Notes: generated by a model from the sequence alone, not told the origin. 64,000 nucleotides of DNA from an uncultured Sphingomonadales bacterium (GCA_937898525.1 CALCBC010000089.1:5621-69620), one strand, 5' to 3'. Positions 41,393-50,664 are shown, numbered from the stretch's first letter. A program made the numbers and translations.

Positions 41393-43036
41393 ATGGCCGA
41401 CTTGATACCCGCACCGGCCGTCACCCCGGCCCGGCCGCTCGGATTGCTCGCGCCGCTGCGCGATCCGCAGGCGGGGCGTCCGCTCGAACGGTTGCGCGCC
41501 TTCGCCGCCCAGCCGCCCGTGCGCAAGGCGCTGCCCTGGTTCGCCGGCGCCTCGGCGCTCGGGCTGCTCGCGCTGACCTGGGCCGTGCTCGCGCCCGAGC
41601 CGCAGCGCGTGCTCTATTCGTCGCTCGGCGATGCCGAGCGGGCCGAGGTCGTGGCCGCGCTCGAGAAGGCCTCGATCGGCTATACGATCGACACCGCCAC
41701 CGGCGCGATCACCGTCGACGAGAGCGACCTTTACCGTGCGCGGATGCTGGTCGCCGCCGACGGCGCCATCGCCGCGCCCGCGACCGGAGCCGAACTGCTC
41801 GACTCGCTGCCCATGGGAGCCAGCCGGACGCTAGAAAGCGACCGCCTGCGCGCGGCGCAGGAACGCGAGCTGACGCTGACGATCATGGAAATCGACGGCG
41901 TCGAGGCGGTACGCGTCCATCTCGCCCGGCCCGAGCGATCGGTGTTCGTCCGCGAGGACGCGCCTCCGACCGCCTCGGTGATGGTCCGCCTCGCGCGGGG
42001 GCGCCAGCTGACCGATGGCCAGGTCACGGCCATCGCCAATCTCGTTGCGGCCTCGGTGCCGGGCCTCGCAATCGACGCGGTGCGCATCGTCGACCAGCAC
42101 GGCCGGCTGCTGTCGCAGCCCGATTCCGCCGATTCCGACCGCCTCGCGCTGCAGGCGAAGATGGAAGCCAAGCTGCGCACCCAAGTTGCCCAGCTGCTGA
42201 CCCCCATGCTGGGCGAGGGCAACTTCTCGAGCGAGATTCAGGTCGAGCTCGACATGAACGAGGTCACCTCCGCACGCGAGACCTACGACAAGGAAGGTGC
42301 GGTCAGGCAAGAGACCGAACAGGAAAGCCAGACCGTCGGCGGCAGCGCCATCGGAGTTCCGGGGGTGCTGTCCAACACGCCGCCTGCCGACCCCGCGGCA
42401 GAGCCCGGCGCGCCGGGCACGCCTGCGGTGGCGCCCGCCCGCCCGACGATCGGCGAAAGCCGCGCGACCCGCAGCTACGAACTCGGGCGCGAGGTGGCGG
42501 TCTCGAACACTGCGCCGGGCGCGGTGCGACGCCTTTCGGTTGCAGTCGCGCTCAGCGAGGCGGCCATGAAGGGGACGAGCGCCGCCGAGCTCAAGAAGAT
42601 CGAGGGGCTGATCAGCGCCGCCGTGGGCGCCGACCCCAACCGGGGCGACCAGGTGGCAGTGATCGTCCGGCCGTTCCAGGAAGTCGCCATCGATGCGCCG
42701 CCCATCTGGGAGACGCCGTGGTTCGCGACGATCCTGCGCAACGCCGTCGCCCTGCTCGCCGTCCTCCTCGTCGTGCTGTTCGGTGTCCGTCCGCTGATGA
42801 AGTCGCTGACGGGCAACCGGCGCGGGGCCGACGACGAAGACGAGGATGTCGAAGACCGGCCCGCCGGCGCCCGAGCGATGACCGTGCACCAGGGCGACGC
42901 GGGACCCGACCGCGGGCTCCTCGCGGCTCAGATCGAGCTCGCCCAGCGGATCGTGCGCGAGCAGCCCGACGACGCGCTCCTCGCGCTCCGTCGCATGCTC
43001 GGTGACCGCCGCCGCGAACACGGGACTGCGCCATGA
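41393..43036 (+). CDS. fliF: Flagellar MS-ring protein FliF
   Basis: Forms the MS ring, the base on which the motor and export gate assemble. The 547-aa protein has two membrane helices (about 52-70 and 445-465), periplasmic ring-building motifs including LERELTLTIMEIDGVEAVRV-like sequence, and a C-terminal cytoplasmic tail that binds FliG. A Pro/Ala-rich insertion lies at about 335-350. Length is normal. It overlaps fliG. Confidence 0.96.
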   Translation: MADLIPAPAVTPARPLGLLAPLRDPQAGRPLERLRAFAAQPPVRKALPWFAGASALGLLALTWAVLAPEPQRVLYSSLGDAERAEVVAALEKASIGYTIDTATGAITVDESDLYRARMLVAADGAIAAPATGAELLDSLPMGASRTLESDRLRAAQERELTLTIMEIDGVEAVRVHLARPERSVFVREDAPPTASVMVRLARGRQLTDGQVTAIANLVAASVPGLAIDAVRIVDQHGRLLSQPDSADSDRLALQAKMEAKLRTQVAQLLTPMLGEGNFSSEIQVELDMNEVTSARETYDKEGAVRQETEQESQTVGGSAIGVPGVLSNTPPADPAAEPGAPGTPAVAPARPTIGESRATRSYELGREVAVSNTAPGAVRRLSVAVALSEAAMKGTSAAELKKIEGLISAAVGADPNRGDQVAVIVRPFQEVAIDAPPIWETPWFATILRNAVALLAVLLVVLFGVRPLMKSLTGNRRGADDEDEDVEDRPAGARAMTVHQGDAGPDRGLLAAQIELAQRIVREQPDDALLALRRMLGDRRREHGTAP

Positions 43037-44046
43037 CCACCATTCCCACTACCGCCGACCCCCAGCGCGCTGCCGTGCTGGTCATGCTGCTGGCCGAGGA
43101 GGACGCGACCGGTCTGCTCTCGCGCCTCTCGCCCGAGGAGCTGCAGCTACTGGGCGCGAAGATGTGCGAGCTCGGCGAGATCGGCCCGGAGGCCATTGCC
43201 GAGGCGATCGCCTGCTTCGCCGAGCGCGCGGACCAGGCCGGCCTGCCGGCCCGCAATCGCGCCAGCGACGTACGCCGCCTGATGACCGGGGCCGTCGGCG
43301 AGTTCAAAGCGGACAATCTGATGCGCCGCATCGCCCCGGAGGAGGCGCGCAAACCCGCCACGGCTCTGGAGCTGGCGCGCTGGCTCGACCCGGGCGTGCT
43401 CGCCACGCTCGTCGCCGACGAGCATCCGCAGGCGATCGCCGTTCTGCTCCTCCAGCTCGAACCGGAGACCGCAGCGCAAGTGCTCGCCGGGCTGCCCGAA
43501 GAGGTGCAGGCGCCGGTCGTGCAGCGGGTCGCCCGGCTCGGGCCGATCGCGCCCGAGGCTCTCGGCGTGCTCGAGGAGCTGCTGACTGCCCGCATCGAAC
43601 GCATGCATGGGCGGATGCCGCTGACCATGGGCGGCGTGCGCGAGGCGGCAGAGCTGATCAACGCCGGCGCGCGCGCGCTCGAGAAGCGCGTGCTTCCCGA
43701 GATCGGCAAGATCGACAAGAAGCTGGCGAAGGAGCTCGAGAGGGAGCTGTTCACGTTCGAGCACCTCTACGCGCTCGACCCGAAGACCATGGGCCAGCTG
43801 CTGCGCGAGATCGAGAGCGAGACGCTGATCGACGCGCTGAAGGGCATCTCGCCCGAAGATCGCGAGCCGTTCTTCGCCGCGATGTCGACCCGCGCGGCCG
43901 ACGGCGTGCGCGACGAGATCGAAACCCGCGGGCGTGTGCGCAAGGCCGACGTGCTCGCCGCGCAGCAGGCCATCGTCGCGGTCGCCAAGCGCCTCGCCGC
44001 CGAAGGGGCGATCGTGATCGGCGACGGGGAAGACGAATATGTCTAG
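43033..44046 (+). CDS. fliG: Flagellar motor switch protein FliG
   Basis: Rotor protein that receives torque from MotA. The 337-aa product has the N-terminal domain (RAAVLVMLLAEEDATGLLSR), middle domain with EHPQAIAVLLLQLEPETAAQ, and C-terminal torque helix with charged residues (REIESETLIDALKGISPEDR). Complete. Overlaps fliF by 4 nt and fliH by 8 nt. Confidence 0.96.
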   Translation: MTTIPTTADPQRAAVLVMLLAEEDATGLLSRLSPEELQLLGAKMCELGEIGPEAIAEAIACFAERADQAGLPARNRASDVRRLMTGAVGEFKADNLMRRIAPEEARKPATALELARWLDPGVLATLVADEHPQAIAVLLLQLEPETAAQVLAGLPEEVQAPVVQRVARLGPIAPEALGVLEELLTARIERMHGRMPLTMGGVREAAELINAGARALEKRVLPEIGKIDKKLAKELERELFTFEHLYALDPKTMGQLLREIESETLIDALKGISPEDREPFFAAMSTRAADGVRDEIETRGRVRKADVLAAQQAIVAVAKRLAAEGAIVIGDGEDEYV

Positions 44047-44620
44047 CCTGCCGCTGGCGCAGCTGGGCCGACCGGGCCGGTTCGCGCCGGACACGCGCTT
44101 CGTTCCTGCCGTGGTCGCCGCGGCGGCGAAGGTGGACGACGAACCCGGGACCGACGCCGTCGCCGAGGCCTACGAGCGCGGCTTCCGCGACGGCGCCGCG
44201 CAGGCGGCCGAGGAAGCCCGCCGCGCCGAGCGCGAACGCGACGAGGCCCGAGCGGCGATCGAGCTCGCCTTCGCCAAGCTGGACAACGACGACGCCCAGT
44301 TGCTGCGCGAACGCCTGCGCCAGACCGTGTTTGCGTTGTGCGAAGCTGCAGTCCTGCCGCTGGCGCTCGACCGCGACGGGCTCGTCGCACGCATCGAACG
44401 CGCGGTGGCGATGCTCCAGCGAGCGCAGGACGAGCGCGTCGTGCGGCTGCATCCCGACGACCTGGTGCTCGTCGCCCGGCGCCTGCCCGACTCGCTCCAG
44501 GTCGAGGCCGATCCGAGCGTCGAGCGCGGAGGCCTGCGCATCGAGACCGCCGATGGCGGGATCGAGGACGGTCCTAGCCACTGGCGGCGCATGCTGGCGG
44601 AAGCCTTCCGCGAATGCTGA
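44039..44620 (+). CDS. fliH: Flagellar export ATPase regulator FliH
   Basis: Binds FliI and delivers it to the export gate. The 193-aa protein has an acidic, Ala-rich coiled N-terminal half (YERGFRDGAAQAAEEARRAE) and a C-terminal domain with VRLHPDDLVLVARRLPDSLQ and GGLRIETADGGIEDG. Overlaps fliI by 7 nt. The family is poorly conserved; context makes the call firm. Confidence 0.88.
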   Translation: MSSLPLAQLGRPGRFAPDTRFVPAVVAAAAKVDDEPGTDAVAEAYERGFRDGAAQAAEEARRAERERDEARAAIELAFAKLDNDDAQLLRERLRQTVFALCEAAVLPLALDRDGLVARIERAVAMLQRAQDERVVRLHPDDLVLVARRLPDSLQVEADPSVERGGLRIETADGGIEDGPSHWRRMLAEAFREC

Positions 44621-45945
44621 AACGGTTCGACGCCCTGCTCGACCAGCTTGCCGTTTCGCCGTTCGACCTGACGCCGCGGCGCTTCGGGCTCGTGACCGCG
44701 TGCGACGGCGGACTGCTCGAGGTCAGCGGCCTGTCGGTGCCGATCGGCGCGCTGTGCCGGATCGACGACGGCAAGGGATCCTCGCTGACGGCCGAGGTGA
44801 TCGGCTTCCGCAACGGCCGGACGATGATGATGATGCTCGGCGACTCGGTCCTGCTGCGCCCGGGCGCGCGGGTCCGGGCCGAGGGGCGGCCGGGCATGCT
44901 GCCGGTCGGCCCCGCCTTCCTTGGCCGAGCGGTCGACGGCGAAGGCAAGCCGATCGACGGCGGACCGCCGGTCGACACCGAGGCCGACTGGCCAGCCGGT
45001 GGCGTGCGCACGGGCGCGCTCGATCGCGCCAGCGTGACCGTACCGTTCGATACCGGTATCCGCGCGATCAACGCGCTGACCACGCTCGGCGTGGGCCAGC
45101 GTGTCGGTATCATGGCCGGTTCCGGCGTCGGCAAGTCGGTGCTGATCGACATGATCGCGCAGGGTGCCGAGGCCGACGTCGTCGTGGTCGGTCTGATCGG
45201 CGAACGCGCCCGCGAGGTTTCGGATTTCGTCGAGCGGCACATGGCCGGCGAGAAGGCCCAGCGTACGGCGCTCATCGCCGTGCCGGCCGACCATGCCCCG
45301 AACCTGCGCCTGCGCGGCGCGCTGCTGGCGACCTCGCTGGCCGAGCACTTCCGGTCGCAGGGCCGCCGGGTGCTGCTGATCATCGACAGCCTCACGCGCA
45401 TCGCCCACGCCGCACGCGAGATCGGCCTGCTGCTCGGCGAGCCCGGGGCAGCGCGCGGATATCCGCCCTCGGCGCTGGCGACGATCACCAAGCTGGTCGA
45501 GCGCGCCGGCAACTCGGCCGCCAGCGGCGGATCGATTACCGGACTCTATACGGTGCTCGCCGACGGCGACGATCACAACGACCCCGTTGTCGATACCGCG
45601 CGGTCGATCCTCGACGGTCACATCGTGCTCTCGCGCGAGCTGGCGCAGCGCGGACAGTATCCGGCGATCGACGTCGCCGCCTCGCTGAGCCGGGTCATGG
45701 ACGCCATCGTCTCGCCCGAGCACGCCGACCTTGCCCGACGGTTCCGGGCCCTGTCCTCGGCCTACGAAAGCAACCGCGATCTCGTGCTGATGGGTGCGTA
45801 CCGGCCGGGTGCCGACGCGCTCGTCGACCGCGCCATTGCCATGCACGAAGCGCTTGCCGGGCTGCTGTGCCAGCCGACCGGGACGCTGGTCTCGCTCGCA
45901 CAATCGGTCAGCGACCTGACGACCCTGCTCGGCCATGAAGGATGA
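44614..45945 (+). CDS. fliI: Flagellum-specific ATPase FliI
   Basis: Hexameric ATPase that unfolds and feeds export substrates. The 443-aa protein has Walker A GSGVGKSV at about 169, Walker B LLIIDSLTR, and GLYTVLADGDDHNDPVVDTA, all characteristic. Complete. Overlaps fliJ by 11 nt. Confidence 0.97.
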   Translation: MLKRFDALLDQLAVSPFDLTPRRFGLVTACDGGLLEVSGLSVPIGALCRIDDGKGSSLTAEVIGFRNGRTMMMMLGDSVLLRPGARVRAEGRPGMLPVGPAFLGRAVDGEGKPIDGGPPVDTEADWPAGGVRTGALDRASVTVPFDTGIRAINALTTLGVGQRVGIMAGSGVGKSVLIDMIAQGAEADVVVVGLIGERAREVSDFVERHMAGEKAQRTALIAVPADHAPNLRLRGALLATSLAEHFRSQGRRVLLIIDSLTRIAHAAREIGLLLGEPGAARGYPPSALATITKLVERAGNSAASGGSITGLYTVLADGDDHNDPVVDTARSILDGHIVLSRELAQRGQYPAIDVAASLSRVMDAIVSPEHADLARRFRALSSAYESNRDLVLMGAYRPGADALVDRAIAMHEALAGLLCQPTGTLVSLAQSVSDLTTLLGHEG

Positions 45946-46360
45946 CCGCGCCAGGCTGCGCCGGGCGAAGCTGATCGAGCGCGTCCGCAGCGTCGAGCAG
46001 CGCCGCGCCGCGGCCGAGGCCTTCGAGGCAGAAGCGCGGCGGGCCAAGCTCGCCGGCATTTCCGAAAGAACCCTCCGCCTCGGCCAGGTCTATGCCGAAC
46101 GCTCGGCAATTGCCGACGGAGCGGAACTGCGCGGCGCGCTCGTGCTGTCGACACAGTTGCACGCATTGGGGCTCACCGCGGCACGCCAGGCCGATCATGC
46201 ACGGCGCGAGGCCGATGCGCGGCTGGCGGACCTCGCCACCGCCGATCATCGCCACCGCCGGGCCGAAGAGGAGCGCCGCGGCCTGACGAAACGCCTGAGA
46301 GAGCAGGAATCTTACCGCGATCAGGCCCTGTTGAGACCATCTGGCACGGACCTTGAATAG
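45935..46360 (+). CDS. fliJ: Flagellar export protein FliJ
   Basis: Rod-shaped coiled-coil stalk of the FliI ring that also links to FlhA. The 141-aa product is one long Arg/Glu/Ala-rich helical hairpin without Pro or Gly in the core. Its end contains a sigma-54-like promoter for fliK. Recognised by size, helical character and position after fliI. Confidence 0.85.
   Translation: MKDDRARLRRAKLIERVRSVEQRRAAAEAFEAEARRAKLAGISERTLRLGQVYAERSAIADGAELRGALVLSTQLHALGLTAARQADHARREADARLADLATADHRHRRAEEERRGLTKRLREQESYRDQALLRPSGTDLE
46342..46356 (+). promoter_or_regulatory. Sigma-54-like promoter inside the end of fliJ, before fliK
   Basis: TGGCACGGACCTTGA has a perfect -24 block; the -12 element ends in GA instead of GC. 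The start would be near 46368, just before ATG 46374, so translation would begin at the ATG or at a later Met (46392). Confidence 0.5.
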
Positions 46361-46373
46361 CAAGTGGCAAGTC

Positions 46374-47525
46374 ATGGTGAACGGAACCGCGATGCTTGCC
46401 TCTCCCCTCCCCACACTGCTCACGTCCACCGCCATGCCGGCTCCCGGCCTGCCGAGCGGGACGGCCGAAACCGGGTTTGCCGCCCTGCTGTCGACGGACG
46501 CCACGTCGCCCCAGAGCGTCGACGCTGCGCAACCGGCAGCACCTGCCGAAGCGGCAATGCCGACCGGCAAGATCTTGCCGCTCGTCTTGCCGCAGGCGAT
46601 CGCTGACGCTGGCGAGCGCGGATTGACGGCGGAGACCGCCGTCCAGGGCGACGAGCCCGCGGAGACCGAGAACCGCGACGAGCCGGCAGAGACCGTCGTT
46701 GCCATGGTTCTGCCCCTGTTCCCGGCGCTTACGCCGCCGACCGCCGAGAAGGCCGAGGCCGTTCCCGCAGATGCCGCCCCGCCGATCCGGCCGACGCTGC
46801 CACCGGCAAGTAACAGGGCAACTCCGGCAGTCGTCGCGGAACAGGCCCCGCGCGGCAATCATACTGCGGAAACAGGCGCACCCGCCGCCGCAGTCCCGAT
46901 CGCCGTGTCGGTCCGCTCGGCCGAGCCCGCCGAGGCCGTGGCGGCTGCGCCGGAGGCTGCGGCCCGCACAACGAGGATCCCGCCCGTCGAAACGTCGCGG
47001 TTCGACGCGGCGCCTGCGCCGCACCTGCCTGCCACCACCCTCGCTGGCGCGCCGACAGACCAGGGCGGCCGCCTCTCGCCTGCTCCCGCCGCTCCGTTGC
47101 CCATGTCGATGCCTTCGCCGACCGAGATCGACGCGGCGATCAACCGGCTGGTTGCCGCGCGCCAGGCCCTCGTTCCGGCATCAGCCGCGCTGGCCATCGA
47201 GCACGCGGACTTCGGCGAAGTATCGATCCGCTTCGAGCAGGCAGCCGACGGCCGCCTCTCGGCCGAGCTGTCCTCCGCCGATCCGGTGCTGCGCGACGCG
47301 GTCACTGCGGCCATGGCGGTGGAACGCGGCTCGACGGGTTCCGACGCGGACGCCGGCCGGTCCGGAGGGCAGGCTCAGTTGCGCGGCCAGGCGGGCAGCG
47401 ATGGCCCCTCGGGCGAGCGCGGACCCTCGCCCGACGCCCGCAACCCGCAGCAGCAGCGCGCAGCCCAGGGGCGCAGTCAGCCCCGGCCGGCCCCGAACAA
47501 TCCGCACCCGGGCATCTTCGCCTGA
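46374..47525 (+). CDS. fliK: Hook-length control protein FliK
   Basis: Secreted ruler that measures hook length and switches export specificity via FlhB. The 383-aa product is Ala/Pro/Glu-rich and disordered for about 240 residues, then has a C-terminal domain with ADFGEVSIRFEQAADGRLSA and DPVLRDAVTAAMAVERG, the FliK hook-domain pattern. ATG 46374 is chosen over a TTG at 46353; ATG 46392 is also possible. Tail is Arg/Gln/Pro-rich. Confidence 0.85.
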   Translation: MVNGTAMLASPLPTLLTSTAMPAPGLPSGTAETGFAALLSTDATSPQSVDAAQPAAPAEAAMPTGKILPLVLPQAIADAGERGLTAETAVQGDEPAETENRDEPAETVVAMVLPLFPALTPPTAEKAEAVPADAAPPIRPTLPPASNRATPAVVAEQAPRGNHTAETGAPAAAVPIAVSVRSAEPAEAVAAAPEAAARTTRIPPVETSRFDAAPAPHLPATTLAGAPTDQGGRLSPAPAAPLPMSMPSPTEIDAAINRLVAARQALVPASAALAIEHADFGEVSIRFEQAADGRLSAELSSADPVLRDAVTAAMAVERGSTGSDADAGRSGGQAQLRGQAGSDGPSGERGPSPDARNPQQQRAAQGRSQPRPAPNNPHPGIFA

Positions 47526-47555
47526 TCTCCCGCATCCCATCGAACAGAGGAATTC

Positions 47556-48143
47556 ATGAGCAGCAAGACTGACAAGGGTGGCAAGGCCGACAAGCCGAAC
47601 AAGCGCAAGGGGCTCGTGTTCAAGCTCGCGCTCGGCCTCCTGCTGGTCGGAGCCGGTGGTGGCGGAGCCTATGCGCTGATGGCGAGCGGCATGGTCGGTG
47701 CCTCCAAGGAGGAAGGACCCGACGTGCCCCGCCTGGTGCGCAAGGGCGCGGTCGACCCCTACGCCCCGGCAGTCGGCAGGGGCCAGGAGAAGGCCGAGTT
47801 CGTCCACGGCGAAGGTGGCAGCGAATACCGCATCGCCTATTACACCTTTCCCGAGGAGTTCACCTCGAACCTGCGCGACTCCGACGCAATGGTCCAGCTG
47901 AGCCTCGCCGCCTCGACCCGCTACGACGGGCGCGTGTTGATGTGGCTCGACGAGCACGAGCTGGCGATTCGTTCGCGGCTGCTGGTCGAGATCGCCGACA
48001 CTGCCGAGGAGGACGTCTACTCCCCCGAAGGCAAGGCCAAGCTGCAGAAGCGCCTGACCGCCGCAATCAACGCCGTGCTCGAAGCCACCGAAGGCTTCGG
48101 CGGCGTAGACAACGTCCACTTCCGTTCCTTCATCGTCCAGTGA
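47556..48143 (+). CDS. fliL: Flagellar basal body-associated protein FliL
   Basis: Single-span membrane protein that associates with stators and supports swarming-type torque. The 195-aa product has a Lys-rich cytoplasmic N-terminus, one helix (LVFKLALGLLLVGAGGGG) and a periplasmic domain with YTFPEEFTSNLRDSDAMVQL and VHFRSFIVQ at the end. AGAGGAATTC ribosome region. It ends in a GTGA overlap with fliM. Confidence 0.93.
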   Translation: MSSKTDKGGKADKPNKRKGLVFKLALGLLLVGAGGGGAYALMASGMVGASKEEGPDVPRLVRKGAVDPYAPAVGRGQEKAEFVHGEGGSEYRIAYYTFPEEFTSNLRDSDAMVQLSLAASTRYDGRVLMWLDEHELAIRSRLLVEIADTAEEDVYSPEGKAKLQKRLTAAINAVLEATEGFGGVDNVHFRSFIVQ

Positions 48144-49045
48144 AACCCGAACGTCCACCGAGGGCCGCGGGCCTGGCCGCGAACCATTGCGACGCGCTGT
48201 TCCGGCAGCGCGGCGAGGCGGTCGACCCTTTGCCCGACTTCGCCCGCCTCGGCGAGCGGCTGGCGCGCGAGCTCGGCCCGGCGCTGACGGCTTTCGGCGG
48301 CAGCAAGGCGCCCGAAGCCCATGTCGCCAGGGCGCAGCGGATGACCTCTGCCGAGCTGTCGAACACTGTCGGCGCGCTGGCCGCGAACTGCCTGCTGTCG
48401 GCGGGCGAAGGCCAGCCCTGCCTGCTGCTCGCGATCGACGGGCCCGCCCTCCTCGCGAAGCTCGACCGCGCGTTCGGCGGCACCGGTGACATCGGCGGCC
48501 GCCTGCCGGCGGCGCTGCCGCTGTCGGCCGACCTGTTCGCCCAGCGCGTCGAGCAGGTCGTCGCCGAAGTGCTCACCCGGCTGGTCAAGCCGGCCGAACC
48601 GTTTCGCGTGATCGAGCGCGACGGCTCGCACGACGCGCTTTCGCCTTACGGCAAGACCGAGGCCCTCGCGGTGCTCGAGATCGAGATCGCCGAGCCGGGG
48701 GCAACGCCGCTCACCGCGCGCCTCGCCGCCGCGGCGAGCGAGCTGGCTGCGCTCGTTCCGTCCCGTACCGCGCGCAAGCTCGCCCCGGCCCGTCCGGCGG
48801 GCCCGCTCGACGCCCCGTTCGGCGACATCGCGCTGACGCTCGAAGCCGTGCTCTCGGAAATGCGCATACCGTTGAGCCGGCTGGCCACTCTGGCCCCCGG
48901 TCAGACGCTGCCGATCCCGGTCGCCCGCGCCGTGCCGCTGCGTGTCGGCAACACCGTCGTGGCACGCGGCACGGTCGGCGAACTCGACGACCGCGTGGCA
49001 CTCCAGATCACCCAGGTTCCACCTTCGCGAAAGGATTTCCAGTGA
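48140..49045 (+). CDS. fliM: Flagellar motor switch protein FliM, N-terminal CheY-binding motif absent
   Basis: C-ring protein that joins FliG and FliN. The 301-aa product has a FliM-like middle domain (LLAKLDRAFGGTGDIGG, then ADLFAQRVEQVVAEVLTRLV) and a C-terminal SpoA domain (SEMRIPLSRLATLAPGQTLP, then GNTVVARGTVGELDDRVAL). The first 35 residues contain no LSQxEIDALL motif, the normal binding site for phosphorylated CheY. The GTG start overlaps the fliL stop; open frame upstream lies within fliL, so no missing motif is hidden there. Confidence 0.85.
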   Translation: MKPERPPRAAGLAANHCDALFRQRGEAVDPLPDFARLGERLARELGPALTAFGGSKAPEAHVARAQRMTSAELSNTVGALAANCLLSAGEGQPCLLLAIDGPALLAKLDRAFGGTGDIGGRLPAALPLSADLFAQRVEQVVAEVLTRLVKPAEPFRVIERDGSHDALSPYGKTEALAVLEIEIAEPGATPLTARLAAAASELAALVPSRTARKLAPARPAGPLDAPFGDIALTLEAVLSEMRIPLSRLATLAPGQTLPIPVARAVPLRVGNTVVARGTVGELDDRVALQITQVPPSRKDFQ

Positions 49046-49356
49046 GCTTTTCCGGTCCCGGCTTCGGCCTCATTCAGGACATCGACGTTCGCCTCACGGT
49101 CGAGCTCGGCCGCGTCGACATGTGCCTGCGCGACGTGCTGGCCCTCGGCGAGGAGAGCGTGGTCATGCTCGACCGGCTGATAGACGAGCCGCTCGAAGTG
49201 AAGGTCAATGGCAAGCTTATCGCCCGCGGCGAGGTCGTCTCCGAAGGGAACCGGTTCGGTCTGCGGATCATCGAGCTCGTCGGCGCCGAGTCGCCGACCG
49301 GGTCGCAAGCTTCGGCGGACAAGGCCGAAGCGCCCGTGTTCGAGGCCCAGGCCTGA
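49042..49356 (+). CDS. fliN: Flagellar motor switch protein FliN
   Basis: SpoA-domain protein of the C ring, 104 aa. DIDVRLTVELGRVDMCLRDV and PLEVKVNGKLIARGEVV are the standard FliN blocks; a short acidic tail follows. GTG start overlapping fliM, stop in a TGATG with fliO. Confidence 0.95.
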   Translation: MSFSGPGFGLIQDIDVRLTVELGRVDMCLRDVLALGEESVVMLDRLIDEPLEVKVNGKLIARGEVVSEGNRFGLRIIELVGAESPTGSQASADKAEAPVFEAQA

Positions 49357-49634
49357 TGTTCTGGTACATTCTCAAGCTGCTGGTGCTGCTGCCCCTGATC
49401 GGGCTGATGATCTGGGGCAGCCTCAAGCTCGCCCAGCGGCTGCAGGGCCGCTTCGGCGCCCCGCAAGGCGGGACGCGGGCGGTGCGGATCGTCGAGACAA
49501 CGATGCTCTCGCCGACGCTGCGTCTGGCAGTCATCGAGTTCCACGGGCGCGAGATCCTCGTCTCAACCTCGCGCAACGGCCTGACCCGTCTGGCCGAGGC
49601 GCCGGCGCGGGCCACAGAGGAGACCGTGGCATGA
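49356..49634 (+). CDS. fliO: Flagellar biosynthesis protein FliO
   Basis: Small membrane scaffold for FliP ring assembly. The 92-aa protein has one helix (MFWYILKLLVLLPLIGLMIW) and a cytoplasmic part with MLSPTLRLAVIEFHGREILV, a FliO pattern. Translationally coupled at both ends. Confidence 0.88.
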   Translation: MFWYILKLLVLLPLIGLMIWGSLKLAQRLQGRFGAPQGGTRAVRIVETTMLSPTLRLAVIEFHGREILVSTSRNGLTRLAEAPARATEETVA

Positions 49635-50389
49635 AGAAGCGCCTCGCTTCTCTGGCGGCACTCGCCGCGCTGGCGCTGCCGCAGACAGCGATGGCCGCCC
49701 AGGCGGCGGTGCCGGGCGCGCTCGATCGCGCCTTCAGCACGATGTCGGGCGCCGGCGGCGAACCGCTGAGCCTGTCGCTCCAGTTGCTGCTCGTCATGGG
49801 CCTGCTGACGATCCTGCCGGCCCTCATTCTGATGATGACGAGCTTCACGCGGATCATCGTCGTGCTGGCGATCCTGCGCCAGGCGCTCGGGCTGCAGCAG
49901 TCGCCCCCCAACCAGGTTCTGATCGGGCTGTCGCTGTTTCTTTCGCTGTTCGTCATGGCGCCGACTCTCGAGCGGGTGAACGACGCGGCCATCGCGCCCT
50001 ATTCCGCCGGCGAGATCAATGCCGAGCAGGCAATCGCCGCGGCCGGCGACCAGTTCCACGCCTTCATGATCCGCCAGACGCGCGAATCCGACCTCGCGAT
50101 GTTCGCCGACATCGCCGGCGCGCCCAAGTTCGCCTCGGAAGCGGACGTGCCGTTCTCGATCCTGCTGCCGGCGTTCGTCACCAGCGAACTCAAGACCGCG
50201 TTCCAGATCGGCTTCATGCTGTTCCTGCCGTTCCTCGTGATCGATCTCGTCGTCTCGAGCGTGCTGATGAGCCTCGGCATGATGATGATGAGTCCGATGC
50301 TGGTCTCGCTACCCTTCAAGCTGCTGCTGTTCGTGCTCGTCGACGGCTGGGCGCTGCTGATGGGCTCGCTGGCTTCGAGCTTCGTCTAG
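49631..50389 (+). CDS. fliP: Flagellar export gate protein FliP
   Basis: Core pore subunit of the export gate. The 252-aa protein has a cleavable signal (MKKRLASLAALAALALPQT), then four helices with the motifs LILMMTSFTRIIVVLAILRQ, QSPPNQVLIGLSLFLSLFVM and FLPFLVIDLVVSSVLMSLGM, which are family hallmarks. Overlaps fliO. Confidence 0.97.
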   Translation: MKKRLASLAALAALALPQTAMAAQAAVPGALDRAFSTMSGAGGEPLSLSLQLLLVMGLLTILPALILMMTSFTRIIVVLAILRQALGLQQSPPNQVLIGLSLFLSLFVMAPTLERVNDAAIAPYSAGEINAEQAIAAAGDQFHAFMIRQTRESDLAMFADIAGAPKFASEADVPFSILLPAFVTSELKTAFQIGFMLFLPFLVIDLVVSSVLMSLGMMMMSPMLVSLPFKLLLFVLVDGWALLMGSLASSFV

Positions 50390-50391
50390 CC

Positions 50392-50664
50392 ATGGACGAA
50401 CTTCCGATCCTGCTGTCGTTCGCCGACAGGATGCTTTGGACGACGGCGTTGCTCGCCGCCCCGGTTCTGCTCGCCAGCCTCGCGGTCGGCCTGGTGATCG
50501 GGCTCGTCCAGGCCGCGACCTCGGTCAACGAGCAGACGCTGACCTTCGTCCCCAAGCTCGCCGCCATCGCGATCGTGCTGGTCATCTTCGGGGCCTCGAT
50601 GATGACGCTGCTCGGCGATTTCATGCACGAGATCTTCGCGGAGATCGCCCGGACCGGACGATGA
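50392..50664 (+). CDS. fliQ: Flagellar export gate protein FliQ
   Basis: Two-helix gate subunit of 90 aa. LASLAVGLVIGLVQAATSVN and EQTLTFVPKLAAIAIVLVIF are canonical. Starts 2 nt after fliP and overlaps fliR (ATGA). Confidence 0.96.
   Translation: MDELPILLSFADRMLWTTALLAAPVLLASLAVGLVIGLVQAATSVNEQTLTFVPKLAAIAIVLVIFGASMMTLLGDFMHEIFAEIARTGR

Noticed and set aside
43002..45938. A 978-codon plus-strand frame overlapping fliG, fliH and fliI
   Set aside because: It is a shadow frame, extremely Arg-rich, with the three real genes in other frames.
44170..46059. A 629-codon minus-strand frame over fliI and its neighbours
   Set aside because: Antisense shadow of conserved genes; His/Arg/Asp-rich with no motif.
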